Below are positions 1 through 9,307 of a stretch of 64,000 nt of DNA, in pieces (the first letter of the stretch is position 1; each line of letters opens with the position of its first letter). Both the position numbers and the translations under genes were made by a program. Location: the NCBI GenBank assembly GCA_963802355.1, contig CAWDIV010000004.1:62001-126000 (forward strand). The letters run 5' to 3'. A model generated the notes under the pieces. That model did not search any database. It was given only the letters and a program-made list of their open reading frames with translations, and was not told where the DNA came from. Origin of the DNA: SG8-41 sp963802355. Lineage in GTDB: Bacteria > Pseudomonadota > Gammaproteobacteria > Burkholderiales > SG8-41.

Positions 1-459
1 ACGGGCCCATCAGCATGCCGCAGGTGCCCAAAAAAACACGGGCCGCAAGCGCTCGGGCGCTCGCGCGGAGGACTGAGCACCAAGATCCATGCCGCCGTCG
101 ATGCCTTGGGCAACCCGTTGCGGTGGTATTTGACCGGAGGTGAAGGCGCCGACATCAAACAGGCCGATGCCCTGATCGAGGGCTTGAGCATCCAGGCGGT
201 GATTGCCGATAAGGCTTATGACGCCGATGCGTTTCTTACGCGCATCCCCGCCCAAGGCGCTGCGGCGGTCATCCCGCCGCTGGCGCATCGCAAGGAGCAA
301 AGAACCTATGATCGTCACTTGTATAAAGACCGCAATCTCGTGGAACGCTTCTTCAACCGCATCAAGCAATTCCGGCGCATCGCCACTCGCTACGAGAAGC
401 TGGTGCGAAACTACTTTTCGATGCTCAACCTGGTCTGTGCCTACCTCTGGCTGGCCTGA
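1..459 (+). CDS. IS5 family (IS427-like) transposase, partial
   Basis: This is the C-terminal part of a DDE transposase that cuts and joins the ends of its IS. The frame is open at the window edge. Visible features are a segment reading GRSRGGLSTKIHAAVD, then the central LTGGEGADI stretch, a VIADKAYDAD block that carries the second catalytic Asp, and RNLVERFFNRIKQFRRIATR, which holds the catalytic Glu of the DDE triad. The protein ends with LVCAYLWLA, as is usual for this group, so the C-terminus looks intact. In IS427-group elements this is often the second of two frames joined by frameshifting; the first would lie upstream. Confidence 0.85.
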   Translation, partial: TGPSACRRCPKKHGPQALGRSRGGLSTKIHAAVDALGNPLRWYLTGGEGADIKQADALIEGLSIQAVIADKAYDADAFLTRIPAQGAAAVIPPLAHRKEQRTYDRHLYKDRNLVERFFNRIKQFRRIATRYEKLVRNYFSMLNLVCAYLWLA

Positions 460-474
460 TTGTTAACACTACCT
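1..474 (+). mobile_element. 3' part of an IS5-type insertion sequence
   Basis: The window opens inside an insertion sequence. The transposase frame is open from base 1 and ends at 459. It is followed by ATTGTTAACACTACCT (459-474), which is the likely right inverted repeat, as the reverse complement starts AGGTAGTGTTAAC. The left end lies outside the window, so the pair of ends cannot be confirmed. A REP-like motif starts directly after it. Confidence 0.7.
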
Positions 475-491
475 AAGGTTCCTGACACCTT
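475..491. repeat. REP-like motif AAGGTTCCTGACACCTT
   Basis: A 17-bp motif directly after the IS end. The same core (GGTTCCTGACACC) recurs as both arms of a hairpin at 30714-30750. This suggests a small dispersed palindromic repeat and not part of the IS. Confidence 0.5.
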
Positions 492-568
492 CGTACGCGC
501 GGTCGAATTCAAATAATTATTTGTAAATGACGCCAGGGACTGGTGCCAAGCAGCTGCCAGTTCCGAGG

Positions 569-1798
569 CTATTTGCGTGTGCGCACAGGATTCACGATGG
601 CCATCGGCCCGATGATCCTGTTCGGATCGGCGTCGGGCTTCGGCCGGAATTTCTGCGACCGGCTGTTCGCCACCTCGGTCACGTAGAGATTGCGCTCCGA
701 ATCGACGTGAATCTGGTGGACCCCGTCAAACTGGCCGGGCAGCGCGCCGGGCCCGCCGATGTCGAGGATATAGCGCCCGTCGAGGTCGTACTTCACGAGA
801 CGGTTGGTGGTCCAGTCCGCCACCCAGACGTGATCGTCATTCGTCACGAAATGGGCGAGCACGGACGAGTTGTATCCCGTCGGCCACATCGCCAGGAAGT
901 TGCCGTCCTCGTCGAACACCTGCATCCGGTGGTGCTGGCGGTCGGCCACGAAGATCCGCCGGTCGCGGCTGATGCCGATGCTGTGCACCGACCAGAACTC
1001 GTACACCTTCGGGTTGGCGGGATCCACCGGGGCCCGCCCCCAGTCCTTGATGAACTTGCCGTTCGGGTCGAACTTCGCCACGCGCGTGCCGGCATAGCCG
1101 TCGGCCACGAAGAACGTGCCGTCCGGCAGCCAGGCAATGTCCGTCACGCGGTTGAAGTGGTTAGGGCCCCGCCCCGGTACGCCCCGTTCGCCCATCGTCT
1201 TCAGCAGCTTGCCGTCGTTGCCGAAGATCATGATTTGATGCATGTCGTCATCGACGATCCAGATGCGCTTCTCCCGATCGTACGGATTCATGAGGATCTT
1301 GTGGGGTCCGCGGCCCATCTCGCCGAGTCCCGTGCCGCGCGGCGGCGCCAGATAGCGGTCGTGCTGCAGCCACTCCTCGATCGTCTTGCCGTTCCGATCG
1401 ACCGCGAATACCAGATGGTGCCGGCGCTGCTGGTAAAAGTAGGGCTTGCCGGAGTAATCGCGTCTGCCGGTATTCGTCCGGCGCGGGTTCACCAGGCAAG
1501 CGCACGTCCACGGGGCGGCGCCTGGCGGCAGCTCGATCTCGCCGCGCTGCGCGACCCAGACCTTGTCCGGGCTCTCGGCCCAAACGCCCGCGCCCGATCC
1601 CCATGTCCAGCCGTCATGCGAGTGATCGGTGTCGGGCAGCGGCAGTGGCCAGGGCACAACCGGCTCGTAGTCGCCCATATCAACCTTCAGGACCGGCTGC
1701 TGGCCTTGTGCATTCGTGTCGATCGCCAGCCCCCCGATGAGCGCAAGCGGAACCAGCACCAAGGCGGCAGAAGTGATGAATAGCATCCTTGCCCGCAT
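569..1798 (-). CDS. Exported NHL-repeat beta-propeller protein
   Basis: A 409-residue protein with an N-terminal hydrophobic segment (about residues 6-28), which is either a signal peptide or an anchor. At least five NHL-type repeats follow, recognisable by blocks such as RIWIVDDDMHQIMIF, TFFVADGYAGTRVAKF, RIFVADRQHHRMQVF, HVWVADWTTNRLVKY and NLYVTEVANSRSQKF. The fold should be a six-bladed propeller like the lyase domain of peptidyl-alpha-hydroxyglycine amidating enzymes. Catalysis is not shown. It is the first of three such sequences here (see 12801-13676 and the fragment at 37176-37654). The gene stands alone, between the IS and a two-component pair. The fold is clear, the substrate unknown. 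Confidence 0.8.
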   Translation of the reverse strand: MRARMLFITSAALVLVPLALIGGLAIDTNAQGQQPVLKVDMGDYEPVVPWPLPLPDTDHSHDGWTWGSGAGVWAESPDKVWVAQRGEIELPPGAAPWTCACLVNPRRTNTGRRDYSGKPYFYQQRRHHLVFAVDRNGKTIEEWLQHDRYLAPPRGTGLGEMGRGPHKILMNPYDREKRIWIVDDDMHQIMIFGNDGKLLKTMGERGVPGRGPNHFNRVTDIAWLPDGTFFVADGYAGTRVAKFDPNGKFIKDWGRAPVDPANPKVYEFWSVHSIGISRDRRIFVADRQHHRMQVFDEDGNFLAMWPTGYNSSVLAHFVTNDDHVWVADWTTNRLVKYDLDGRYILDIGGPGALPGQFDGVHQIHVDSERNLYVTEVANSRSQKFRPKPDADPNRIIGPMAIVNPVRTRK

Positions 1799-2105
1799 CG
1801 CGGAGAAATGAGGGGGATGCCCCCGCTACGCTCTCCCCTCAGGTCCAATCAGGGGACGAGAAGGCGCATGAATCTCCTGCGATGGAGAAATGCTGCCGCT
1901 GCAGCCGTCGCCTGTCAAATGGGGTTCCGTGCCAACATCATCAATTGTTCGCCGGGAGATCGGGAGATCGGACGATCATCTCGCTTCAGCTTTTCGGCTA
2001 CTCGATCTCGCGCTCTGCCGCTCTCCCATTCTCTCATCTCCTTATCGACAGAATTCTCAAAGCCGCAAAGCCGTCCGACCTCTCGGCCAACCAAGTTTGC
2101 GCCGG
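1799..2105. other. Intergenic, no feature seen
   Basis: About 300 bases between the propeller gene and the response regulator. Neither a convincing gene, nor a terminator hairpin, nor a known repeat was seen. Short open frames here have no recognisable motifs. Confidence 0.5.
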
Positions 2106-2557
2106 TCAAGTTCGAGGCGCCCGGTTGACCATGATCCAGTACATGCCGATTTTGGCCACCGCTTCGGCAAATGCGCCGAATTCCATCGGTTTCACGACGT
2201 AGCTGTTGACCCGAGCCGGTAGCTTTCAGTGATGTCCGGCTGCTCGTTAGAGGAGGTCATCACCACCACGGGTATGACGCGCAGGCGCTCGTCGGACTTG
2301 ATGCGCTGCAAGACCTCGATGCCGTCAACCTTCGGCATCTTCAGGTCGAGCAGAATCAGCTTGGGATGATCGTCTCCGTCGCGGGCAGCGTAGTCACCGG
2401 TGCAATATAATAAATTGAGCGCTTGTTGGCCAACCTTGACCGAGTAGAGCTTGTTCAGAAAGTTGCCGTTCTTCAGACTGCGCAGGGTCAACGCGGCGTC
2501 GTTCGGATTGTCCTCGACGAGCAGGATTTCGACTTGCTGATACTCATTCATCGTCAT
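2106..2557 (-). pseudogene. Rcp1-like single-domain response regulator, frameshifted
   Basis: A receiver-only response regulator that accepts phosphate from a histidine kinase. It reads MTMNEYQQVEILLVEDNP at the start, with the phosphorylation Asp in LILLDLKMPKVDG and the Thr/Ser switch in VVVMTSS. After ESYRLG the frame runs out. Adding one base in the C run at 2210-2212 restores VNSYVVKPMEF (with the conserved Lys-Pro) and a C-terminus ending MVNRAPRT. The gene starts inside the end of the upstream kinase (overlap about 14 bases), so the two are co-translated partners. One missing base in a homopolymer is a typical sequencing error, so the gene may be intact in the organism. The start could also be the second ATG at 2551. 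Confidence 0.8.
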
Positions 2558-5500
2558 TCGCTCCGCTGGGCAAGGAGAAATAGAAGGTGGCGCCGCGCCC
2601 AGGTTCGCTTTCGGCCCATACCCGCCCGCGATGACGCAGCACGACGCGCTGCACGATCGCAAGGCCGATACCCGTACCCGCAAACTCTTCGAAGCCGTGC
2701 AGGCGCTGAAAAACGCCGAAGAGCTTATTGTAATAGCGACATGTCGAATCCGACACCGTTATCCTCGATAGAGGTACACCGTATCACCCTGCAATTTCTT
2801 GCCGCTGATCCGCACGCGTGGCTCTTCGCATTTGGCGGAGTATTTGATTGCATTGCCGATGAGATTGACCCATACCTGCCGCAACATCGCAGAGATCGGA
2901 GGCCGGCGGCAATGAGTCCAACTAATTTGCGAAGCATGCGCGTCAGCAGGCCGCAATTCCGCGGCGACTTCTTGAACAAGCGCCATCATGTCGATCACGG
3001 CTGACTTGAAGTGTTCCCGCCCGAGCCGCGAAAAAGCCAGCAAGTCGTCGATCAGCGCAGCCATCCTCCCGGCTTCCTTGTGCAACACGCCTAGATATTG
3101 TTTCCCATCTGCATCGAGGCATGGACCGTAGTCTTCTTCAAGTATGCGCGTGTAGCCGCTGATCGCGCGCAGCGGCGAACGCAAATCATGCGACACGGAA
3201 TAACTGAAGCTTTCGAGGTCCTTGTTACTGGCTTCGAGCTGCATCGCGCGTTGTTCGAGTTCCTTGTTCAGCGCCCTGATCTGGTCATCGGCGTGCCTCC
3301 GCTCGGTGATATCCTCGATGATGCGCACGAAGTAAAGGGGCGCGCCGTTGGCGTCCCTTACCAGAGAGATCGTTCGTTTCACCCAGATCGGCGACCCGTC
3401 TTTGCGCAGATACTGGCGCTCTTGAGCCAAAGCGTAGGACGGAGCTTTGGCGGCTAGCCTGTCCTCGGTATAGTTATGTCCATCCCTCCCGCGATAATCA
3501 GGGTGGATCACCTCGTCGACCTGTTTTCCGATCAGTTCTTCCTGCGTATAGCCAAGGATCTGGCACAGTTTCGGGTTGACCAGCGTAATCCTGCGCTTCA
3601 GGTCAGCGTGCATGATGCCGACCGGGGCGTTATCGAACGTCGAACGAAAGCGTTCGTCTGCTTGTTTTTTCTGGATGAACTGTCCGATCTGGCTGCCGAT
3701 CGCTCGCACGACCTGTAACAGTGCTGCGTCGGGTTGCTCGATCCTGCGATCGAAGAATTCCATCACCCCCAATGGCTCGGAGCCCCCGACGCGCACTGGG
3801 AATCCAAAAGCGCAGTGCAGCCCCGCTTTCGCGGCCTCTTCCCCACGCCGGAAACCCGGCTCGCGGGTGACATCGGCGAACCACACCGGGGCGCCGTCGA
3901 GCCACACACGTCGCACCAAGCCACCAGTCTTCGTCCTGGGAGCTTCACCCTGCCAGGCCGGAGCCTCGTTGACGCTGTGAGTGGTGACTGACAGGAATGC
4001 CGAGACCTCCGCGCCGTCAACATGCCATGTTTCTGAACATCGCAACAGCTGAGCGTTCTCGTCTCGGCGCCAGTAAGCGCCGCACGTCCATCCTAGACTT
4101 ACGCAGATGGTCTGAATGATCTTCGGAATCGCGTCCGCCAAAGTCTCCGCCTCCGCCAGCACGCGCGTCACGGCGTGCTCCATAACCTGCCGTTTTTCAG
4201 CCCGTTTGCGCTCGCTGATGTCGACTATGGTGCCGATCAATCCCGCGACGCTGCCGTCGGCACGCGTAAATGTGGCTTTGTAGTAAATCGTGTCATGGTG
4301 CTCTCCATCGGGGGTCGTGATCGACGTTTCGAAGGTCTGAGTGCCAGGACGATCCCACAACTCCTGGTCCATCGCGTGCCTGCGATCCGCGAGTTCCGGG
4401 TCATTGGGATAGAGGTCGTGCACCGTTTTGCCGATGAAAGATTCCCTGGAGACCCCAAAGAACTTTTCCCACGCCCGATTGACGCCGAGATAGCGTCCGG
4501 TCGTATCCTTGAAAAAAATCGGGTTCGGCAGAGCCTCGATCAATTGCTGCGTCATGCGCTGTGCGTCGCTGAGACTGGCCTCGCTTTTGCGCAAATCCGC
4601 GGTGATGCTGTCGGCCAGCTTGACCGCCCTGCTGCCGGTTGTCGCGAGCGAACGGATAAGTCCGAACACCAAGAGGGTGATGGTGACGCCGGCCAGCAAC
4701 GCGAACACGGGCAGCCAGCGGCTGGAGGCACCGACAAATTCAGGTCCCGCGCTGAAATACAGGTTCCATCGGCGCCCGCCGACATCCAGGCTCAGCGCTT
4801 GGGTGAACTGCGAGTTCTCGACGCTTGCGCCGGTTACGGTGCTTTTTGTGGATTTCTCTATCGGCAGCCCGGTGTCGAACAGCAGGTTATCCAGAGTGGG
4901 CGGGTGAAACTGCGCGGCACTGTCGATGTATCCGGCATCGTGGATCCTGAGGCGAACCTGCCGCAACAGCGGATCGCTTAGCGCCCCACGCATCACATGA
5001 TCCATACGAGACGAAGCCCCTATCAGGCCAACCAGGGCCTTTCGGCGCTCGGCCACGGTTTGGTGCGGCAAGCCGTTTCGATAGACCGGCAAACGCACCG
5101 TGAATCCAACGTGCTTGGTGTTGCCCCGTATTAGGGTGACGCGTCCAGACACCACAAATTCACCGGAGTCACGGGCGCGTTCCACCGATGCAAGGCGTAC
5201 GGCGTCAGCTCCCACGTCAAGACCGAAAGCCTCCTCGTTGCCTGCCTCCGGTTCAAAATACTCAACCACGAAATACTCAGGCCGGTCGCCCGGCGGCTTG
5301 ATGGCGAAATTCGGATAACCGCTCGCATCGAGACTGGTGTCACGCCGCACGGCCGTTTCGTAGTCGCTCTTTTGCTCGAAGGGCACCCGTCGATTGAACC
5401 CGATGACTTGAATTCCGGGATAGCGCCGGTCCAATTCAAGGCTTAAGACATAACGCCGGAATGCGTCGCGGCTGACAAACTCCGAAGCACTGAACAATCC

Positions 5501-5740
5501 ACGCACTCCGTGCAAAACCTGGGTATACGCCTGCATGCGCCGCTCGATGCCATCCCTGGCATCGCCGAGACTGGTCTCAAACTTCACCCGCGCTTCTTGT
5601 TCTACCTGTCTCGCTACCCAATACGCAGCAGCAGCAGAGAGGGCGCAGCCAATTGCCAGCACCGCCCACGCTGTTGCGGCGTGGGTGGCGATACTGGCTA
5701 ATGTCGACTGCACACCCGGGACATGGGCAACGGAGCTCAT
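2544..5740 (-). pseudogene. CHASE-PAS-GAF-PAS hybrid-input histidine kinase, two frameshifts near the end
   Basis: A membrane sensor kinase of about 1,065 residues once frames are joined. Order: TM helix (about 22-44), periplasmic CHASE domain (about 75-300, with YPGIQVIGFNRRVP), second TM (about 343-365), PAS (about 395-510), GAF (about 520-670), PAS (about 690-810, ending in YFVRIIEDITER), HisKA with phospho-acceptor His in SYSVSHDLRSPLRAI, then the ATPase domain. The main frame stops at 2759 after GDTVYLY. The next residues (IEDNGVGFDM) are in a second frame and the rest (NKLFGVFQRLHG, then GTGIGLAIVQRVV) in a third, ending at 2544. Two single-base indels near 2765 and 2735 explain this. 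It overlaps the response regulator downstream. CHASE domains bind small extracellular ligands; the ligand is unknown. Confidence 0.85.
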
Positions 5741-6230
5741 GAAGGAGTGTATCGGAGCGCTAAGCGGGCAATAGAATGTATTGCGTCAGGGAAGTTTACT
5801 CTCGAGCAAAGCGTGGTAGCGGAGAAACACGGGTGCGTGGAATTATGCAGCCCCAGTTGTTATCGCGACTTCGGAGCGCAACGTCCGATGTGCCGGGCAC
5901 TTATCGGCGATTTTCAATAGCTTGCGCGCTCGTCGAGCGCACTGGTAAATTCGATAGGGGAAGTCGCACAGGACGACGTGACGTACTCCCTTGAATTCCT
6001 TTCTGAGCGGTGCTGAATCGCCGAAGCTTGGCGTGATGCTTCACGAAATAGAAGCGATGCCGACGTTTGAGTCGAAGAAGGTGGAGCGGACAAGCCGAAA
6101 GCGCCGTGCCCCTTTTCTTGCTGGCGGCGGCGCGCCGCTCGTGTAAAGGTGATGACGTGATATTGCTAGCGCCAGGACGCACGACAGAATCGTGCAAGGC
6201 CGGATCGGCCGCTTTTCCACTGGAGCCATC
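5741..6230. other. Intergenic, divergent region
   Basis: About 490 bases between the kinase (leftward) and the VOC gene (rightward). Promoters for both should lie here, but no clear -10/-35 pair, operator or hairpin could be picked out by eye. Open frames crossing it lack family motifs. Confidence 0.4.
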
Positions 6231-6623
6231 ATGCCCGCCATCGCCATGAACCATTTCACCATTCTCACCGACGACGTGGACGGAACGCTGGCGTTCTACG
6301 CCGATATGCTCGACCTCCATCCCGGCGCCCGTCCACCGTTTACCTTTCCCGGCGCGTGGCTGTACGCGCGCGACGGGAAGGATCCCATCCTCCACGTGAT
6401 CGGCGGCAAGCCGAAAGGCCAGCTCGTCAAGGGCGTGATCGATCACATGGCGTTTACCGGCAAGGATCTTGCCGGCGTGGTCGCGAAGCTCAAGGCACGC
6501 GGCATCCAGTACGACCTGCGCCGTCTGCCCGACTACGGTACCTGGCAGCTGTTCTTCTACGATCCGAACGACGCCAAGGTCGAGCTGGATTTCGATCCTT
6601 CGGAGCAGGCCGCGCACGCTTAG
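6231..6623 (+). CDS. VOC (glyoxalase/bleomycin-resistance) family protein
   Basis: A single-domain vicinal-oxygen-chelate protein of 130 residues. The start at 6231 (MPAIAMNHFTILTDDV) is chosen over the one at 6192 because CTGGAG lies 7-12 bases before it and the VOC fold begins at once. It shows the two beta-alpha-beta-beta-beta halves: NHFTILTDDVDGTLAFYADM and later VIDHMAFTGKDLAGV, with the closing block QLFFYDPNDAKVELDF. Metal ligands His (HFTIL), His (IDHMAF) and Glu (VELDF) are all present, so it may be an active lyase or dioxygenase. The substrate cannot be told. Its TAG stop lies inside the left end of a small inverted-repeat element. Confidence 0.8.
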   Translation: MPAIAMNHFTILTDDVDGTLAFYADMLDLHPGARPPFTFPGAWLYARDGKDPILHVIGGKPKGQLVKGVIDHMAFTGKDLAGVVAKLKARGIQYDLRRLPDYGTWQLFFYDPNDAKVELDFDPSEQAAHA

Positions 6624-6977
6624 TGTGCTGTCCCGTAAATGCCGCGAATAAGTAGATGATGCCCAGTTCAGGTACGACCTCCCGGTTTCACACCGAAGCT
6701 ATGAAAATTTTCTCGAAATCGGTGCCAGACGCGAAGCAAACCGCAGCCAGGTTGGACACCTGGCGAGGATTTGCGACAAAGTGTCCCGCGCAGGGCGGAG
6801 CAGGTTCCAAGCGTTGTGTGCTTGGATGCGACCCCGGAGCGGGACGATGGAGCGCCGGATGCGCGGTCCCACACGCGCCTGCACGGTCGCATCCCCGTAA
6901 CGGGGCCCCTGCTCCACGTTCCGGCGCGTGGGCCGATTGTCGTGGAAATTTCACAGGTTTTTACGGGACAGCACGCT
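6622..6977. mobile_element. MITE-like element with 18-bp inverted ends (family C)
   Basis: The left end AGTGTGCTGTCCCGTAAA (6622-6639) is matched by its reverse complement at 6960-6977 with one mismatch. The match extends outward to C-T/C-TAG on both sides. The 356-bp element has no convincing gene. Its interior carries further GC-rich inverted repeats around GGATGCGACCCCGGAGCGG and GCATCCCCGTAACGGGG (6825-6910). It sits on the stop codon of the VOC gene and ends 40 bases before the M23 gene. It is probably a non-autonomous transposon using a transposase elsewhere. Confidence 0.65.
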
Positions 6978-7017
6978 AGGCACCCCAAAACAATCCTCTT
7001 TTATTCGACCTCCCAAC

Positions 7018-8445
7018 ATGAGCGCTTTCGAATCTCGCACACCGCCGAGAACTTATCGGGCAATTCTTTTACTCCTTTCAGTTGTTATCATCGGGCTCCT
7101 GAGCGGTGCCTACTACCTGTGGCCGCGCTTCGAACGGGAGCCGCCGCAAATCCAGATCACGCCGGAAGCGGACGTGCTCGGCCGGGCACCCATGGAGATC
7201 GTTGTTCGCGATCAAGGTGCCGGATTGAAATCGGTTACCGCAACGCTCTCCTCAGGCGGCTCCGAGCACACGCTGGCCTCCGAGCAGTACGCCGAGCCGG
7301 TAAGCGAGAAGAAGATTACGGTCGCTCTGTCTTCGAAACTTACCGGTGTCAAAGAAGGCCCCGCGGTCCTGCGCGTGAGCGCACGGGATCACTCGTGGTG
7401 GCGTTTTTTAAACGGCAACGAAACCGTGCTCCAGAAGAATCTCACCATTGACATCACCCCGCCCACCCTCGATCTCATCGCCGATGATCGCTACGTGAAC
7501 TTCGGCGGTGTGGGCATCATCGTTTACAAGCCGTCCGCCGATACGGCAACGAGCGGAGTCAGGATTGGCGATTACTTCTTCCCCGGATACCCGGGTCAGA
7601 TAAAGACCCATCCGGATCACTTCATCGCTTTTTTTGCGCATCCCTACGACTTGCCGGCGCACGCCAGAGCCACACTTGTCGCCACCGACAAAGCCGGCAA
7701 TACCAGAGAAATGCGGCTCGTCTATGAGCTCAAGAACGTAAAGTACCGGAAGAGCACTCTCGCGATTTCCGACAGCTTTATTCAGAACAAGGTCGCGCCC
7801 CTGTTAAACGATGTCGGCGCGCGCCAGGGGAGTCCGAAGGAGATTTTTCTCCTGGTCAACAAAGGGCTTAGAAAGCAGAATGAAGACACGATTACTGCGA
7901 TCACGAAGAAGTCCACTCCGTCGATACTCTGGAAAGGCGCGTTCAGCCAACTGAGCAACTCCAAGGTTGAGGCCAACTTCGCGGATGCGCGGACCTACAC
8001 CTACAACAACGAAACCATCGATAACGCCTATCATCTCGGTTACGATCTGTCCGTCACCAGGAATTATCCCGTCGAAGCCGCCAACAGCGGCACCGTAACC
8101 TTCGTTGGCGATCTGGGCATTTACGGTAATACCGTTATCCTGGATCACGGCCTGGGTCTCTTCACGCTTTATGGCCACCTGAGCTCCATCGACGTCAAAG
8201 TCGGCGATCAGGTCAAACAACTCCAGATCATCGGCAAGACGGGCGAGACCGGACTGGCTGCAGGCGACCATCTGCACTATGGAGTTTATTTGAATGGGGT
8301 CGCAATTCTGCCGGTCGAGTGGTGGGATCAGAAATGGATCAACGACAACATCCAGCCGAAGATCGAGGGTCAGAGCGGCGAAGCGATAGCCAAATCTCAA
8401 GAGTCGGAAGCGTCCCGCACAACCGCGCGCAAGAGACGCCGCTAG
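7018..8445 (+). CDS. Membrane-anchored M23 family metallopeptidase
   Basis: A 475-residue peptidoglycan endopeptidase-type protein. The start is set at 7018 (MSAFESRTPP), since the upstream part of the frame falls in the repeat element. One TM helix (about 14-35) anchors it, with the rest in the periplasm. A long beta-rich region is followed by the M23 lysostaphin-like domain with the zinc site: His339 and Asp343 in YHLGYD, and His418-x-His420 in GDHLHYG. All zinc ligands are present, so it may cleave cell-wall cross-links. The TAG stop runs into an element end (8443-8460). It is not in an operon. Confidence 0.85.
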   Translation: MSAFESRTPPRTYRAILLLLSVVIIGLLSGAYYLWPRFEREPPQIQITPEADVLGRAPMEIVVRDQGAGLKSVTATLSSGGSEHTLASEQYAEPVSEKKITVALSSKLTGVKEGPAVLRVSARDHSWWRFLNGNETVLQKNLTIDITPPTLDLIADDRYVNFGGVGIIVYKPSADTATSGVRIGDYFFPGYPGQIKTHPDHFIAFFAHPYDLPAHARATLVATDKAGNTREMRLVYELKNVKYRKSTLAISDSFIQNKVAPLLNDVGARQGSPKEIFLLVNKGLRKQNEDTITAITKKSTPSILWKGAFSQLSNSKVEANFADARTYTYNNETIDNAYHLGYDLSVTRNYPVEAANSGTVTFVGDLGIYGNTVILDHGLGLFTLYGHLSSIDVKVGDQVKQLQIIGKTGETGLAAGDHLHYGVYLNGVAILPVEWWDQKWINDNIQPKIEGQSGEAIAKSQESEASRTTARKRRR

Positions 8446-8460
8446 CCCGCATGTTTCACA
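8443..8460. repeat. Solo element end TAGCCCGCATGTTTCACA
   Basis: The sequence starting at the M23 stop codon (TAGCCCGCATGTTTCAC) is identical to the left end of the 81-bp element after the first CinA-like gene (32974-32990). No matching inverted end was found nearby, so this is a solo end or a remnant. Confidence 0.5.
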
Positions 8461-8621
8461 ACCCAACCGACTTGTATTCCCCAGAGCATCCCGCCGCATC
8501 TCCAGACAACCTGATGTGCTTTAGGTCGAGGGCCCTTCCTCATCCGTTCGCCGCGGCAAGATGATCAAGTATTAACGTGAACCGCCCTGGGTCAGTCTTG
8601 CAACCTAACGTGTTATTCGCT

Positions 8622-8651
8622 CAGACAGGATGAACAGGATTTACGGGATTG
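8622..8651. repeat. Motif CAGACAGGATGAACAGGATT
   Basis: A 30-bp stretch with an internal repeat of ACAGGAT, continuing TACGGGATTG. From memory, near-identical intergenic sequences occur in many unrelated bacterial genomes. Only one copy was seen in this window. Function unknown. Confidence 0.35.
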
Positions 8652-8707
8652 TGTAACCGCGCTCTTATGCCCGGTCAGGCGAACAAAGTCGCGGCGATCC
8701 AACGAGC

Positions 8708-9241
8708 TTGCTGATCGCCTTCAATAAGCCGTTCAACGTGCTCTGCCAGTTCACGGACGGCGCCGGCCGGCGCACGCTGGCCGACTTCATGACGGTGAAA
8801 GGTGTCTATCCGGCGGGCCGGCTCGACTATGACAGCGAGGGCCTGCTGCTCCTGACCGACGAGGGCACGCTTCAGCAGCGGATCGCCGATCCGCGTCATC
8901 GCACGAAGAAGACTTATCTCGCCCAGGTCGAGCGCATTCCGGACGCCGCGGCGCTTGCGCTCCTGCGCCGCGGCGTGAAGCTGCGGGACGGGATCACCGC
9001 GCCGGCCGGCGCGCGGCTCGCCGAGGAGCCGGACTGGCTCTGGCCCCGCGAGCCGCCCATACGCTACCGGCGCGACATCCCCACCGCGTGGCTGGAGATC
9101 ACGCTCACCGAGGGCCGCAATCGCCAGGTCCGCCGCATGACGGCCGCCGCAAGCCACCCGACCCTGCGGCTGGTGCGCGTGGGTATCGGCGCGTGGTCGC
9201 TCGACGGCCTGCGGCCCGGCGAATGGGAAGTCCGGAGATAG
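8708..9241 (+). CDS. rluE: 23S rRNA pseudouridine synthase RluE-like
   Basis: A 177-residue pseudouridine synthase of the RsuA/RluE group without an S4 domain. The catalytic Asp is in AGRLDYDSEGLLLLT, and the family blocks FNKPFNVLCQF, KTYLAQVE and EGRNRQVRRM are all present. RluE modifies U2457 in E. coli 23S rRNA; the same role is inferred here. The start appears to be TTG at 8708, as no in-frame ATG or GTG lies between it and the upstream non-homologous sequence. Length matches the family. Confidence 0.85.
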   Translation: MLIAFNKPFNVLCQFTDGAGRRTLADFMTVKGVYPAGRLDYDSEGLLLLTDEGTLQQRIADPRHRTKKTYLAQVERIPDAAALALLRRGVKLRDGITAPAGARLAEEPDWLWPREPPIRYRRDIPTAWLEITLTEGRNRQVRRMTAAASHPTLRLVRVGIGAWSLDGLRPGEWEVRR

Positions 9242-9307
9242 TATGCGTCGCCTGACCTGCCTTTTATACTTACACTGGTGCCGACCAACCAGGAGGAAGC
9301 GGAACGA

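Noticed and set aside
527..1783. 418-codon plus-strand frame
   Set aside because: It lies opposite the NHL propeller gene, has no family motif and an odd His/Arg/Val-rich composition typical of antisense frames in high-GC DNA.
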